From: Bog-473 sp963751335
GTDB taxonomy: Bacteria; Actinomycetota; Acidimicrobiia; Acidimicrobiales; RAAP-2
DNA length: 64,000 bases
Direction: 5' to 3'
Assembly (NCBI GenBank): GCA_963751335.1
Contig: CAVVUB010000001.1
Coordinates: 496,001-560,000 of the forward strand
Part shown: positions 47,761-58,202 of the stretch, one piece after another
How the letters are laid out: each line of letters starts with the position of its first letter
Position numbering within the stretch: the stretch's first letter is position 1
The notes under the pieces: model-generated
What the model saw: only the letters and a program-made list of their open reading frames with translations
Databases searched by the model: none
Told to the model about the DNA's origin: nothing
Made by a program: the position numbers and the translations under genes

Positions 47761-49464
47761 TCAAGCCGCCCCGAAGAGCGGGGGCAGGGTGGTCGGCCAC
47801 TGGCCCAGCGTGTAGCGCTTGCCGCCCAGGACGGCCACGAAGGTCCCTTGCACGCCGTTGAGCGGCGACGTCTTGGTGCCGTCCCAGTAGACGAAGCGGG
47901 CATCGTCAGCCGCCGTGTGGTCGCCTGTCCCGGGCGTCCCCGTCGGCCCCACGTTGTAGGTCCACTGACCATATTGATAGGCCGGCGCGCCGAGCGTGGG
48001 CATCGCATGGATCCCCCGGGCCATAGTGCTGGGCGTCAGGTCGGGCCCGGCCGCCTGCAGGTCGTTGAAGATCTCCACCAGGTCGCCGTAGTTGCCGTCG
48101 GTGCCCTTGGGGATGGCGTGCCCGGTCAGCTTCTGGTACAGCTGGCCGGCCAGGGAGTGTGGGCCGGTCGTGCCGGTCGAGGGGGCGCTCTCGGACATGC
48201 CGAACATGTGGCCCTGGATCTCCGGCAGGTCGTATTCCCCCTGGGCCACCTGGTCCAGGTCGGTCAGGGCCGAGCCGGTCATGAACCACTCGGGGTGGTA
48301 GTTCTGGGCCGCCGCCGCCTTGGTCAGCAGGCCGAGCGAGAAGGGGTCGGCCGAGCAGATGACCGTGGTCACCCCGGCCGCCTTGAACTGGATGACGGCT
48401 TGCTGCGCCGACTGCTGGAAGGTGGAGATGTCCAGGTTGTAGTCGAAGCTCGGCGACAGCTCGCTCTTGTTGAGGTGGTACTTGTTCTCGGCCAGTTTGT
48501 TGAACTCCTTGGCGCAGCCCAGGTACTGGGGCACGTTGGGGACGAAGGCGGCGAACTTGCGCACCTGGTCCTTCAGGGTCGGGTCACCGGCGTACATGGC
48601 CTTCTTCCCACCCAGCATGGTGGCCACCACCTCGGCCTCGGAGGCCGTGATCGTGTCGCAGTTCTGGGAGGTCGACCACACGTAGGGATTGAGCGCCTCG
48701 AACGCTGCCTCGTCGTAGTACGGGTCACCGTTGAACTCCACCAGGTGCTCCTGGGCGGCACAGGTGGAGAACGGGGCGGTGCCTCCGAAGGAATCCCCGT
48801 TCGTCATGCCCGTTTCCCCGAAGGCGTGGATCTGATTGGCGATCGTGTCGGCGTCGGCACAGGCCTGCGGCTGGCCCTGCCCCAGCTCCTCGGTGGTGAA
48901 GCTGGCCTGGGTGGTGTACGGCTTGATGACGACCTTGCGCCCGTAGAGGTCGTAGACGCTGTTGAAGTAGTTGAGGAAGACCTGCTGCACCTGGCTGATG
49001 ACCTGGGGGATGGCACCCCCGGACGCCTTGGCCTGCGCCTCGATCTCCTGGGTGTCGGCGGCACTCGGGAACTCGCGCTCGGCCAGGGTGATGGTGCTGG
49101 CCGTCACGCCGTTGTACGTGGCCCCACCGTTGTTGCCGGCGAACTTCGGGATGCACGGCGCGGCGTACGGCGAGGCGAACTGCGGAGCCGACGGCGTGCA
49201 CTTGGCGCCCGTGCTGGTGGTGCCGGTGCCCGCCTTGATGCCGCCCGAGGCCGGGTAGGCCCACGGGTAGGGCCCCTCACCGGCCGGTCCCGAGCTCTTC
49301 AGCACCGGGGACGCGCTGGACCGCCCCCGCCACCGGGACCATCACCAGTGCAGTGAGCAGCGCCACCCCCAGCGAAGACGCAGGAGCGTGCCCCCCGCAC
49401 CCTCCGATGCCCTGCGACAGTGTCGCGACGAGACGTTGACCGACCTTTGGCCTGACAATGTCAT
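47761..49464 (-). CDS. Branched-chain amino acid-type (HAAT) ABC substrate-binding protein, frameshifts in signal peptide
   Basis: About 565 residues. ATG 49464 (MTLSGQRSVNVSSRH) behind AGGGGG. After a shift near 49375 a signal peptide SSLGVALLTALVMVPVAGAV; another shift near 49310; then the mature periplasmic-binding fold: YNGVTASTITLAEREFPSAADTQEIEAQAKASG, YFNSVYDLYGRKVVIKPYTTQ, VRKFAAFVPNVPQYLGCAKEFNKLAENKYH, AGVTTVICSADPFSLGLLTKAAAAQNYHPEWFMTGSALTDLD. Long for the family (usually ~400). It diverges from the LivHM permease gene with a 191-base gap and presumably feeds that transporter. Confidence 0.8.
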
Positions 49465-49655
49465 GGCCCCCCTTTTGAGTCTGATGGACCTACGGCGGTA
49501 TGCCCCCCACCCTTCCATCTGCTTGGCGGGAAATGTTAGTGAGGGCACGGTACGTTTGCCCCGTCAGGGCGCGACCACTTGGGGGTGGCATGGACGTCGT
49601 GCAGTGATCGGCCGCAGCATCGTGCGGCCTCCGGGGGCAGAGTTGACGAGGCAAC

Positions 49656-51891
49656 GTGACGATTCCTGAGGGGGGCGCGCCGCCGGGGGGTCAGGTGGCC
49701 CACGGCCTGCGTCAGCGTGGGGCCTCGCTGTGGCGGTCGACCCGAGCCGCCCTGGGCTGGTTCTTCGGGGCGATCGGGGTGTGGATCCTCCTGGCCGCCA
49801 TCCTGCCCAAGGGCCTGCCCCTCGGCATTGTGCTCCTCGGCATCGTCTACGGCGCTATTTACGCCATCCTGGCCGTGGGCATCGTCCTCATCTACCGCGG
49901 GGACCGCATCATCAACTTCGCCCAGGCCCAGATCGGCGTGCTGCCGGCCGTGCTGGCCATCGAGCTGGTGGTCACCTTCGGGGTTCCCTTCGTGCTGGCG
50001 GCGGCGGCCGGCATCGCCGCCGCCATCATCCTCGGCGCGTTGGCCAGCCTGTTGCCCCGCCACTTCCGCAACAGCTCCCGGTTGATCCTGACCGTGGCCA
50101 CCATCGGGCTGGCCCAGCTCCTGACCGGGGTGGCCACCCTGGCTCCCATCCTCTTCTGCAACCCGGCCACCAACCAGTCGTGCATCAACGCCTCGAACAG
50201 CCAGTCGGTCAACACGCCCCTCCATGTGTCGTTCACCATCGGTCCGGTGCTCTTCACCGGCAACGACATCGTGGCCGTGGCGGGGGCCATGATCGTGGCC
50301 TCCGCCCTGGCCCTGTTCATGCGCTACTCCAAGTACGGGCTGGGTATCCGGGCAGCCGCCGAGAACAGCGACCGCGCCACCCTGCTGGGGATCTCGGTGG
50401 CCCGCCTCGACACCATCATCTGGGTGTTGGCCGCCATCCTGTCGACGCTGGCCATTTTGTTGCAGGTGCCGGTCCTCGGGTTCGGGGGGTTCCAGACCGT
50501 CACCGCGGGAGGTGACGAGATCCTCCTGCGCATTCTGGCCGCGGCCGTGATCGGGCGGATGGAGAGCATGCCCCGGACCGTCGTGGCGGCCCTGGCCATC
50601 GGCGTGTTCGACGCCGCAGCCACCTGGACGTACTCCAACACGACCTACGTCGACGCCTCGCTGGTGGTCGTCATCGTCGTGGCGCTCCTCCTGCAGCGGC
50701 GCTCCCGCGCCCGGGTCACCGAGGGCGAGCAGTCGAGCTGGCGCTACGTGGCCTCGGCCCGGCCCATCCCCCGCCAGCTGGCCGGACTGCCCGAGGTGCG
50801 TTGGACCCTGCGAGTCCTGAAGGTCGCTCTTCGTGGCCGTGGTGGCGTTGCTCCCGCTGCTGATCAGCGGCAGCGAGACCTATCTGGCCTCGCTCATCGT
50901 CGTCTACGCCATCGTCGGGCTCTCGCTGCTGGTGCTGACGGGATGGACGGGACAGATCTCCCTCGGGCAATTCGGGCTGGCCGGCATGGGCGGCGCCACC
51001 ACGGTGGTCCTCTACTCGCGCCACGGGTGGGACTTCTTCGCCGCGCTGGCGGTCGGAGTCCTCGTCGGCGCCCTGGTCTCGCTGTTCATCGGGCTCCCGG
51101 CCCTGCGCATGTCCGGGCCGTTCCTGGCCGTGACCACTCTGGCCTTCGGCGTCACCGCCTCGTCGTACTTCCTCCAACCCAACTTCCTGCCCTGGTTCGT
51201 CACCACCGAGGCCAACCGGCCCACGCTGTTCGGGGCGAATGTCTTGAACTCCGACACCCAGGTCTATTACTTCTGCCTGGCCGGCTTCTTCCTCGTTCTC
51301 CTCGCGGTGCGCTCGCTTCGCCAGAGCAGGACGGGCCGGGACCTCATCGCCACCCGCGACAACGAGCCGGCGGCGCGGGCGGCCGCCGTCAACACCACCC
51401 GTTACAAGTTGCTGGCCTTCGCCATCTCGGGCGGCATCGCCGGGTTCGCCGGCTCGCTCTTCGCCGTCCAGCAGCAGGGCATCAACAGCGGGTCCTTCAC
51501 CGCGGACATCAACATCACCATGTTCTCCATGGTGGTCATCGGCGGCCTGGGCTCCATGCCGGGCGTGATCCTGGGCGCCGTCGCGGTGTGGGGGGCCCAG
51601 TACTACCTCCCGGCCGGCTACGCGCAGCTGGTCAACGGGTTGGGCATCCTGCTGCTCTTGCTCTTCCTGCCCGAAGGCATCGGCGGACTCCTCAACCGCG
51701 GCCGGGACCAGCTCTTGCGCGTCGTGGCCCGCCGCCGCGGGATCACCGCGGCCGGGATCTGGCGCCGGCCCGACGAGGACACCGGCAGCGCCGGCCCATC
51801 GCCCGACCAGGGAACGCAGCAGCCCGGCGCGGTCGTCCGCCCGACCGCCGATGTGCTCACCCTCGGCCTCGATACGGGCGCCCATGGCTGA
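49656..51891 (+). CDS. Fused LivH-LivM branched-chain amino acid ABC permease, one frameshift
   Basis: About 745 residues carrying both permease subunits of a HAAT importer. LivH half (residues ~30-350): GIVYGAIYAILAVGIVLIYRGDRIINFAQAQIGVLPA, SKYGLGIRAAAENSDRATLLGIS (EAA-like loop). LivM half (~395-700): YAIVGLSLLVLTGWTGQISLGQFGLAGMGG, TGRDLIATRDNEPAARAAAVNTTRYKLLAFAISGGIAGFAGSLF, VVIGGLGSMPGVILGAV. A missing base near 50825 separates the halves (LRVLKVA/LFVAVVALLPLL), and the join has no room for separate start/stop signals. Starts at GTG 49656. Overlaps the next gene by 8 bases. Confidence 0.85.
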
Positions 51892-54820
51892 CCTCGCCCA
51901 CCCCCCACTGCGCCCACGACGTCCCTCGCTCCTCACCGGGGCCTATTCGCCGCGGCCACTGATCGCCGTCATGGGCCTGGGCGCCGTCCTGCCCATGAGC
52001 GCCCTGATCTTCGTCCTCCAGCTGCCCGAGATGCAGGACGCCTACCACCAGGATCTCTCCATCCTGGCCCTGGTGGCCGTCCAGCAGTTGCAGACGGGCC
52101 TTGGCCCCGACCTCGTCCTGGCCCTGGCGGCCAACCAGACCTCGCGGACAAGGGTGTTCGTCGGGGCGGGAGGATTCTTCACCGCGGCCGCCGCCGTCCT
52201 TTGGCTGGCCGGTGTGTTCCCCAACCAGATCCTGCTCTACGCCGGCGCCATCGGCGTGGTACTCGGCGGCGGCGCGCTGACCTCGACCCAGAACTCCCTC
52301 CTGTGCGACTACTACCCGGTCGGCCTGCGACCACGGGTGATCCTGGCCCAGCGGACGGCCCTCGTGTTCGGCCTTTCCCTTTGCCCGCTCATCGTGGGGA
52401 TCCTGGCCTACGTCTCCGGTTGGCAGGCGTCTTTCTTCGTGCTGGGTGGCGCCGCCCTCGTCTTTGTGGTGCTGGCCGCCCGGCTCCCGGATCCGGTCAC
52501 TGCCGGCGGCCTCCCGGGAGGCGACTCGGACCGCGCCGAACCTCCGGCCGAGCCGGCCACGCTGCCCGAGGCCGCGCGGGTCATCGCCACGACCAGATCC
52601 CTTCGCCTGATCTATTACTCGCTCCCGTTCCTCTTGGGGACCGTGCTCGGCCTCACCTTCTACGCCACGGCGTACTACGAGAACGTCTTCCACCAGGACG
52701 CGGGGCACCGCGCCCTGCTCTTCGGTCTGGCCGAGCCCGGAGCCGTCATCGGCCTGGTCATCGGCTTCGTGGTCCTGCCCCCGCGCATCGCGGCCGACCC
52801 GGGGAAGGCGATGCGTACAATCGCCTGGCTGGCCGTGGCCGCCGCCATCGGGGCAGCCTGCCTGGCCCTGGCGCCGGATGTGGCTGTGGCCTATGCCGCA
52901 CAGCTGGTCTTCGCTGGCGCCTCTGCCGTCGTGATCGCAGGTGTGTACGCCATGCTCTCGGTGGCACTGCCGACCCGCATGCTCACCTTGGGCTTCGCGC
53001 TCTCCACGGTCTGGTTGACCTTCGGCGCCGCCCTCATCGGCCCCCCCGGCGGCGTCCCCACCGTCAATTCCCTCATCACCGATGCCTTCGGTTACCGCGC
53101 CTCGTTCTGGCTCTTCGTGCCGCTGTTCGTCATCGGCGCGTTGCTGCTCCGTTCGGCCTCCCGCTTCGTGGCCGAGGACATCGCAAAGCGCAAGATCACC
53201 GAGATGGCGGATGCCGCCGTGCGTCGGCAACGGGCCGACGGGACCGGCAATCTCCTCATGGTCCGTTCGCTCGATGCCGGTTATGACGGCGTCCAGGTCG
53301 TCTTCGGCGTCGACCTCGACGTTGCCGACGGCGAGATGGTGGCGGTGCTCGGCACCAACGGCGCCGGCAAGTCCACGCTCATGCGGGCCATCTCCGGCCT
53401 GGTGGTGCCGACCGCCGGGGAAGTCATGTTCGACGGCACGGCCATCACCACCTACGAAGCCCACCGGATCACCGAGGCCGGCATCCTGCAGGTGCCCGGA
53501 GGTCGCGGCATCTTTCCCGGGCTCACGGTCGCCGAATGCCTGCGGGTCGCCGGTTGGCTCTACGACAGCGATGACGAGGACCTGGCCCGGGCAACCCAGA
53601 CGGTGCTCGAGTATTTCCCCGTGCTTTCCAGGCGCTGGCAGACCCCGGCGGGTTCACTCTCGGGAGGCGAGCAGCAGATGCTCAGTCTCTCGATGGCCTT
53701 CATCGCGAAACCAAAGCTGCTCATCATCGACGAGCTGTCCTTGGGGCTCGCCCCGACCGTGATCGAGAGCCTGCTGGGCATCGTCGAGGGCATCCACGAT
53801 CGCGGCAGCGCCGTCATCCTGGTCGAACAGTCCATCAACCTCGCCCTTCGGCTCTGCGATCGGGCCGTCTTCATGGAGAAGGGTCAAGTGGTCTTCTCCG
53901 GATCGACGGCCGAACTGCTCGACCGCCAGGACATCGTCCGGGCCGTGCTGCTGGGCGGAACCAACGACTCGCCGACCGACCAGGCCCCGGCGGTCGCCGT
54001 CGACACGGCAGACCACGCGCCGCCGGCTGTCGCCGTTCCGGATTCTCATCACGCCGTGTTGTCGGCTCGTGGCCTCTACCAGAGCTTTGGCGGCGTCGTG
54101 GCGGTCGACGACGTCGATCTCGACCTCTATCAGGGCGAGATCCTGGGGCTGCTCGGGCCGAACGGTGCCGGCAAGACCACCATCTTCGAACTGCTCTCGG
54201 GCGAGCGGCGCTCCCAACGAGGGCGGATCACCATGGGAGAAGACGACATCACGTCCTGGCCCGCCTATCGAAGAGCGGAGCACGGGCTCGGTCGTTCCTT
54301 CCAGGCCGCCCGGCTGTGGCCGGGCCTCACGGTGGACGAGTCCGTCATCATGGCTCTCTCACACCACACCTCGTCACCCGGGGCGACAGCCGCCATGTTG
54401 TGCCTGCCGAACGTGCGCCGGTCCGAGCGCCGCCTGCGCCAGGCCGCCGATGAGATCCTCGAGCCGCTCGGGCTGGTGCAATACTCGGATCAACTGACCT
54501 CCGATCTCTCGACCGGTGTGCGACGACTTCTCGAGCTGGCGGTGATCATCGCCATGGGCCCGAGCATCGTCCTGCTCGACGAGCCGTCTGCGGGCCTGGC
54601 CCAAGCCGAGACCGAAGCCATGGCACCGGTCCTGCTCGAAACCAAGCGCCGCCTCGATTGTTCGATGATCCTCATTGAGCACGACATGGGTCTGTTGCGC
54701 CAGTTGGCGGATCGGGCCATCGCCCTCGATATCGGCGCCGTCGTCACGACGGGGATTCCAGAGGACGTCCTCAATCATCCGCATGTGATCGAGTCATACC
54801 TCGGAGTCGCCGCCCGGTGA
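51884..54820 (+). CDS. MFS transporter fused to LivF and LivG ABC ATPases (978 residues)
   Basis: One unbroken frame. Residues 1-~440: MFS-like membrane domain (GLGAVLPMSALIFVLQLPEMQDAY, GVVLGGGALTSTQNSLLCDYYPVGLRPRVILAQRTA, 12+ hydrophobic segments). Residues ~455-690: LivF-type ATPase with GTNGAGKST (~490), QVPGGRGIFPGLTVAE, LSGGEQQM (~592), LLIIDELSLGLAP (~614), VEQSINLAL. A 35-residue Pro/Ala/Asp linker, then ~725-978: LivG-type ATPase with GPNGAGKTT (~758), LGRSFQAARLWPGLTVDES, DLSTGVRRLLELA (~874), IVLLDEPSAGLAQ, EHDMGLLRQLADR. The ATPases should power the fused LivHM permease; the role of the MFS part is unknown. ATG 51884 overlaps the LivHM stop by 8 bases. No sign of a frameshift. 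Confidence 0.9.
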   Translation: MADLAHPPLRPRRPSLLTGAYSPRPLIAVMGLGAVLPMSALIFVLQLPEMQDAYHQDLSILALVAVQQLQTGLGPDLVLALAANQTSRTRVFVGAGGFFTAAAAVLWLAGVFPNQILLYAGAIGVVLGGGALTSTQNSLLCDYYPVGLRPRVILAQRTALVFGLSLCPLIVGILAYVSGWQASFFVLGGAALVFVVLAARLPDPVTAGGLPGGDSDRAEPPAEPATLPEAARVIATTRSLRLIYYSLPFLLGTVLGLTFYATAYYENVFHQDAGHRALLFGLAEPGAVIGLVIGFVVLPPRIAADPGKAMRTIAWLAVAAAIGAACLALAPDVAVAYAAQLVFAGASAVVIAGVYAMLSVALPTRMLTLGFALSTVWLTFGAALIGPPGGVPTVNSLITDAFGYRASFWLFVPLFVIGALLLRSASRFVAEDIAKRKITEMADAAVRRQRADGTGNLLMVRSLDAGYDGVQVVFGVDLDVADGEMVAVLGTNGAGKSTLMRAISGLVVPTAGEVMFDGTAITTYEAHRITEAGILQVPGGRGIFPGLTVAECLRVAGWLYDSDDEDLARATQTVLEYFPVLSRRWQTPAGSLSGGEQQMLSLSMAFIAKPKLLIIDELSLGLAPTVIESLLGIVEGIHDRGSAVILVEQSINLALRLCDRAVFMEKGQVVFSGSTAELLDRQDIVRAVLLGGTNDSPTDQAPAVAVDTADHAPPAVAVPDSHHAVLSARGLYQSFGGVVAVDDVDLDLYQGEILGLLGPNGAGKTTIFELLSGERRSQRGRITMGEDDITSWPAYRRAEHGLGRSFQAARLWPGLTVDESVIMALSHHTSSPGATAAMLCLPNVRRSERRLRQAADEILEPLGLVQYSDQLTSDLSTGVRRLLELAVIIAMGPSIVLLDEPSAGLAQAETEAMAPVLLETKRRLDCSMILIEHDMGLLRQLADRAIALDIGAVVTTGIPEDVLNHPHVIESYLGVAAR

Positions 54821-56034
54821 GCCGACAGCCCCGCCATGCCGTGGTCGGGCTCGTCGGTGTGGCGATGGCGGCCGCGGTCCTGACGGGCTGCCATACCGCA
54901 CCCCGCCCCGGTGTGCCCACGACCGTCTACCCCGTCGAAGGCCACTGCGACAGCTCGGCCGTCGTCGAGGTGGGAGCCTCCCTTCCTCTGAGCGGATCCG
55001 ACCGCGTGGCCGGGCGTGCCCAATTGCTCGGCCTCGAATTGGGCATCAATCGGGTCAACGCCGCTGGAGGCGTCCTGACGGCCCATCGGTGTCTGGAATT
55101 GCTCTACAAGGACGACCGCTCCGATCCCGCCGTCGACAATCAGGCCCTGTTGGACCTCGTGAACCGGGAAAAGGTCTCGTTTCTCGTGGGGCCCTTCCTG
55201 TCCCTGGAGAATCCGGCCAACCGCGACCACATAGGAGCGCTCGGAACCGCCGCCGCCAGCTACTCCGCGCTCGCCGTGACATTCAAACCCAGTGAGTTCC
55301 CCAACACCTTCCCCATCGCATCATCGATGGCCGACCAGGCGAGCGTGCTCGTGGCGGCGGCCAAGCGACAGCACCTCCACCACATTGCGCTCGTTCGCTC
55401 CAACTCGGAGGTGGCCACCGAAGGGGCCACCGCATTCCGGAGAGCCGCCCGCTCGGCCGGTCTCACCGTCACCCCAACCACCTTCGTCGTCGACACCCGG
55501 GGAGAAGCATCATCAGCCTGGAGCGACCTCAGGGCGGGGCACCCGAGCGCAGTGGTGGTCTTCGACAGCGGGTCGACCCTGACCCCGCTGCTCGCGGCCC
55601 GTCGGAGCGACGGCTCGACACTGCCCATCCTCGCCTCCACGCAGGGTGCTCCGGTGCTGCCGACCGCGGCCGTCAACGGAGTCCAGGTGATCGTGGCGAA
55701 GTCGTTGGTGGTGTCACGCCACGTTCCGACGAAGCTGGAGTCGTTCCGTACCCGGGTGCTCCGCGCACTCCATCAGGTACGGCTCGGCGGCCCCATCACG
55801 CCCTATGCGCAGGGGGACGATGCCCTTCAGCTCTTCGCCAGCGCCGCCAATGGAGTCAACGCGTCTGACTCGGCCAGCATCCGCACCTTCATCGAGAATG
55901 CCAACTTCGAGGGACTGCTCGGCACCTACGCCTACACCTCGAGCGACCACGAGGGACTGGCTGCCTCACAGCTCGCCGTCGCTCCGCTCGATTCGCTGTC
56001 CAATGGGCTCTTCGTCGTGGCAGCTTCCCGGTAG
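54817..56034 (+). CDS. Lipoprotein substrate-binding protein of the HAAT/LivK type
   Basis: 405 residues, intact. Lipoprotein signal GLVGVAMAAAVLTGCHT with lipobox LTGC, then the type I periplasmic-binding fold: EVGASLPLSGSDRVAGRAQLLGLELGINRVNAAGGVL, LLYKDDRSDPAVDNQALLDLVNREKVSFLVGPFLS, HHIALVRSNSEVATEGATAFRRAARSAGLTVTPTTF, AVVVFDSGSTLTPLLAARR. Anchored to the outer face of the membrane; captures amino acids, amides or similar ligands. GTG 54817 overlaps the upstream stop (GTGA), so it belongs to the same operon as the fused importer. Confidence 0.88.
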   Translation: MSRQPRHAVVGLVGVAMAAAVLTGCHTAPRPGVPTTVYPVEGHCDSSAVVEVGASLPLSGSDRVAGRAQLLGLELGINRVNAAGGVLTAHRCLELLYKDDRSDPAVDNQALLDLVNREKVSFLVGPFLSLENPANRDHIGALGTAAASYSALAVTFKPSEFPNTFPIASSMADQASVLVAAAKRQHLHHIALVRSNSEVATEGATAFRRAARSAGLTVTPTTFVVDTRGEASSAWSDLRAGHPSAVVVFDSGSTLTPLLAARRSDGSTLPILASTQGAPVLPTAAVNGVQVIVAKSLVVSRHVPTKLESFRTRVLRALHQVRLGGPITPYAQGDDALQLFASAANGVNASDSASIRTFIENANFEGLLGTYAYTSSDHEGLAASQLAVAPLDSLSNGLFVVAASR

Positions 56035-56155
56035 CCGAAGACTGAACACGACTTCCGATCCTGACGATCATGGAGGCTCTCGGGGCTGGGTGGACCGTTT
56101 GGGATGGGTTTCAATCCCTCCCGGGCCTCGAATGCGGGCTGACCAGAGAAGGCCC

Positions 56156-57067
56156 ATGATGGGATCAGTGCCGATCAAGCGCGGACTGCAAAGCCTGCTG
56201 GGACGACTGCGGGGCGTGCCCCCTGGGCCGCTTTCAGTGCCGCCCGGACGCGGTAGGGAACTCGACCGAGAGATCCGTTTGCCGGTGGCGGGGATCTACG
56301 TCCGCTGGGATCTCGAGGCCGCCGTCGCCACCCTGGAGTGGGACCTGAACGTGCTCGCCGACCCGACAAGCTCGGTCGGGATCTACCTTGCCCTGGCCCA
56401 GGGACGCATCGACGGTTCGGCGTTCTACCTCGGCCTCCAGACCGACATCTGGGACCCGGGGCGCGTCCGAGGTGTCGGCAAGGGGCTTATCTTCTCCACG
56501 TGGTGGACCTTTGACGCCGGCGCCACTCGGCTCGCCCCAGGAGGCTTCCGGGAACTCGGCACCCACGAGGGTCGCTTCGTCGGGGTTCGTCGGCCCTATC
56601 CCTGGGTCGTCGGGGAATACCGAGTCACGCTCGTCCGTTCCGAACCCGCGGTTCAACTAAACGTCCTCGCCGACTGGTTCGACCTCTACATCCAGCCGAC
56701 GGCCCCTCGAGGCACCGGACCGGATCGCTCCGAGCTGATCGGAGATCGGACATGGATGGGGGGCCTGGCCTTTCCCCGCCGAGATGCCGCTGCGCCGGCA
56801 ATGATCGAGGAGACCTCCACGGCCTTCATGGAGGTCTACAGCCGTGCCCGACGCTGGGCGGACATACCCCCCTGGGACGTCGATCTCATGGCCTACGGCG
56901 ACGGGCAGATCTGTCCCCGCGGAGCGACCGAGTACCCCGTCTTCCCCTTCGGGAACAACCGCCCGATGCCCAACGCCAACGCCCGGCACGATCTGGAAAG
57001 CGGCCTCGTAGAGCTGCGATACGGCGGCTCGACGAACCGAGTCGACCCGGCGGGGCGGTGGCCGTAG
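56156..57067 (+). CDS. Uncharacterised protein, beta-rich (DUF3472-like pattern)
   Basis: 303 residues, not recognised with certainty. Central part VRWDLEAAVATLEWDLNVLADPTSSVGIYLALAQGRIDGSAFYLGLQTDIWDPG and GKGLIFSTWWTFDAGATRLAP recalls DUF3472-type beta-sandwich proteins (a protein that reports an image or fabric of its ligand is not evident). Trp-rich (about 12 Trp) and without signal peptide or membrane helix. AGAGAAGG stands before ATG 56156. Lies 120 bases after the binding protein on the same strand; may or may not be cotranscribed. Confidence 0.55.
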   Translation: MMGSVPIKRGLQSLLGRLRGVPPGPLSVPPGRGRELDREIRLPVAGIYVRWDLEAAVATLEWDLNVLADPTSSVGIYLALAQGRIDGSAFYLGLQTDIWDPGRVRGVGKGLIFSTWWTFDAGATRLAPGGFRELGTHEGRFVGVRRPYPWVVGEYRVTLVRSEPAVQLNVLADWFDLYIQPTAPRGTGPDRSELIGDRTWMGGLAFPRRDAAAPAMIEETSTAFMEVYSRARRWADIPPWDVDLMAYGDGQICPRGATEYPVFPFGNNRPMPNANARHDLESGLVELRYGGSTNRVDPAGRWP

Positions 57068-57245
57068 CGATTGCGGGACACTTTGCGAGCTCCATCCGCA
57101 CCCAAAAAAATCCTCCACCCCTGCCGTGCCGCCACCGCCAAACCCGGCCGTGGAATCACTCAAGGCCAGAAACCACGTCGCCCCTTGTGGGGCACCCATC
57201 GCCCGATTGACGGACGACGGACCATCGTACTGAGGACACCCGTGC

Positions 57246-58202
57246 TTAGGTTCGCAGCACGAAGCCGGCCATGGCGTCGATGGCGGCGGTGAACTGCTCG
57301 CCCATGCTCCCGCCGAAGTGACCAGCATCGTCGACGACGACCAGGCGGCTGACTGGCCAAGCCTTGTGCAGCTCCCATGCGGTGTCGAGCGGGCTGGACA
57401 CGTCATAGAGCCCGTGGATCAGCGTGGCCGGAATGTCAGCAATGCTCGCCATGTTCGCGAGCACTTCGTTGTCAGCCAAGAAACAGCCGTGTCCCCAGTA
57501 ATGAGTGACCAACTGGACGAAGGCCATCTGCCAGGACAGTTCGCGGACACTGAGGTGCGGCTCGTAGTCGGGCGCGAGAGACATGTGCGTGTCCTCCCAC
57601 TCGCACCATCGTCGAGCAGCTTCCTCGCGCACCGCCTGCTCTGGGCGGGCCAGAAGTCGGCTGTATGCGGCAGCCAGATCGCCTCCCCGTTCGGACTCGG
57701 GCACCAGTTCCACGAAACGATCCCACTGGCGGGGGAACACTCGGCCCATGTCGCGGGTGATCCATTGGGTCTCCCTCCACCGCCCCGTCGTGACTGCCCC
57801 GAGCACCATACCCAGGACCCGCTCGGGGTGACGCTGAGCGTAGACGAGGGCGAGTGTCACGCCCCAAGAGCCGCCGACGACAACCCATCTGTCGATGCCG
57901 AGGTAGGTACGGAGTCGTTCTATGTCAGCAACCAGATGATCGGTCGTGTTCGTCGAAAGGTCTGCTGCAGGGTCACTGGCCAGAGGCCGGCTGCGGCCAC
58001 ACCCCCGCTGGTCGAAGATCACGGCCCTGTAGCGGGTGGGATCGAAGTTTCGCCGACTATCCGGGGAGGCCGGAGCACCCGGACCTCCGTGCAACCAGAC
58101 CGCCGGGAGACCGTGGGGCGAGCCGACGACTTCCCAATACACGGCACAACCGTCGCCCACGTCGAGGTGACCGGAGTCGAGTGGGTCTATGGGGGGGTAC
58201 AT
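57246..58202 (-). CDS. Proline iminopeptidase-like alpha/beta-hydrolase (peptidase S33)
   Basis: 318 residues, intact. HGGPG motif (AVWLHGGPGAPASPDSRRNFDP), FDQRGCGRS, nucleophile Ser in VVVGGSWGVTLALVYAQ, acid Asp in LIHGLYDVSSP, catalytic His in DDAGHFGGS. WCEWEDTHMSL matches the cap of prolyl aminopeptidases. Releases N-terminal proline from peptides in the cytoplasm. Convergent with the previous gene; 57068-57245 between them shows no gene. Confidence 0.92.
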   Translation of the reverse strand: MYPPIDPLDSGHLDVGDGCAVYWEVVGSPHGLPAVWLHGGPGAPASPDSRRNFDPTRYRAVIFDQRGCGRSRPLASDPAADLSTNTTDHLVADIERLRTYLGIDRWVVVGGSWGVTLALVYAQRHPERVLGMVLGAVTTGRWRETQWITRDMGRVFPRQWDRFVELVPESERGGDLAAAYSRLLARPEQAVREEAARRWCEWEDTHMSLAPDYEPHLSVRELSWQMAFVQLVTHYWGHGCFLADNEVLANMASIADIPATLIHGLYDVSSPLDTAWELHKAWPVSRLVVVDDAGHFGGSMGEQFTAAIDAMAGFVLRT

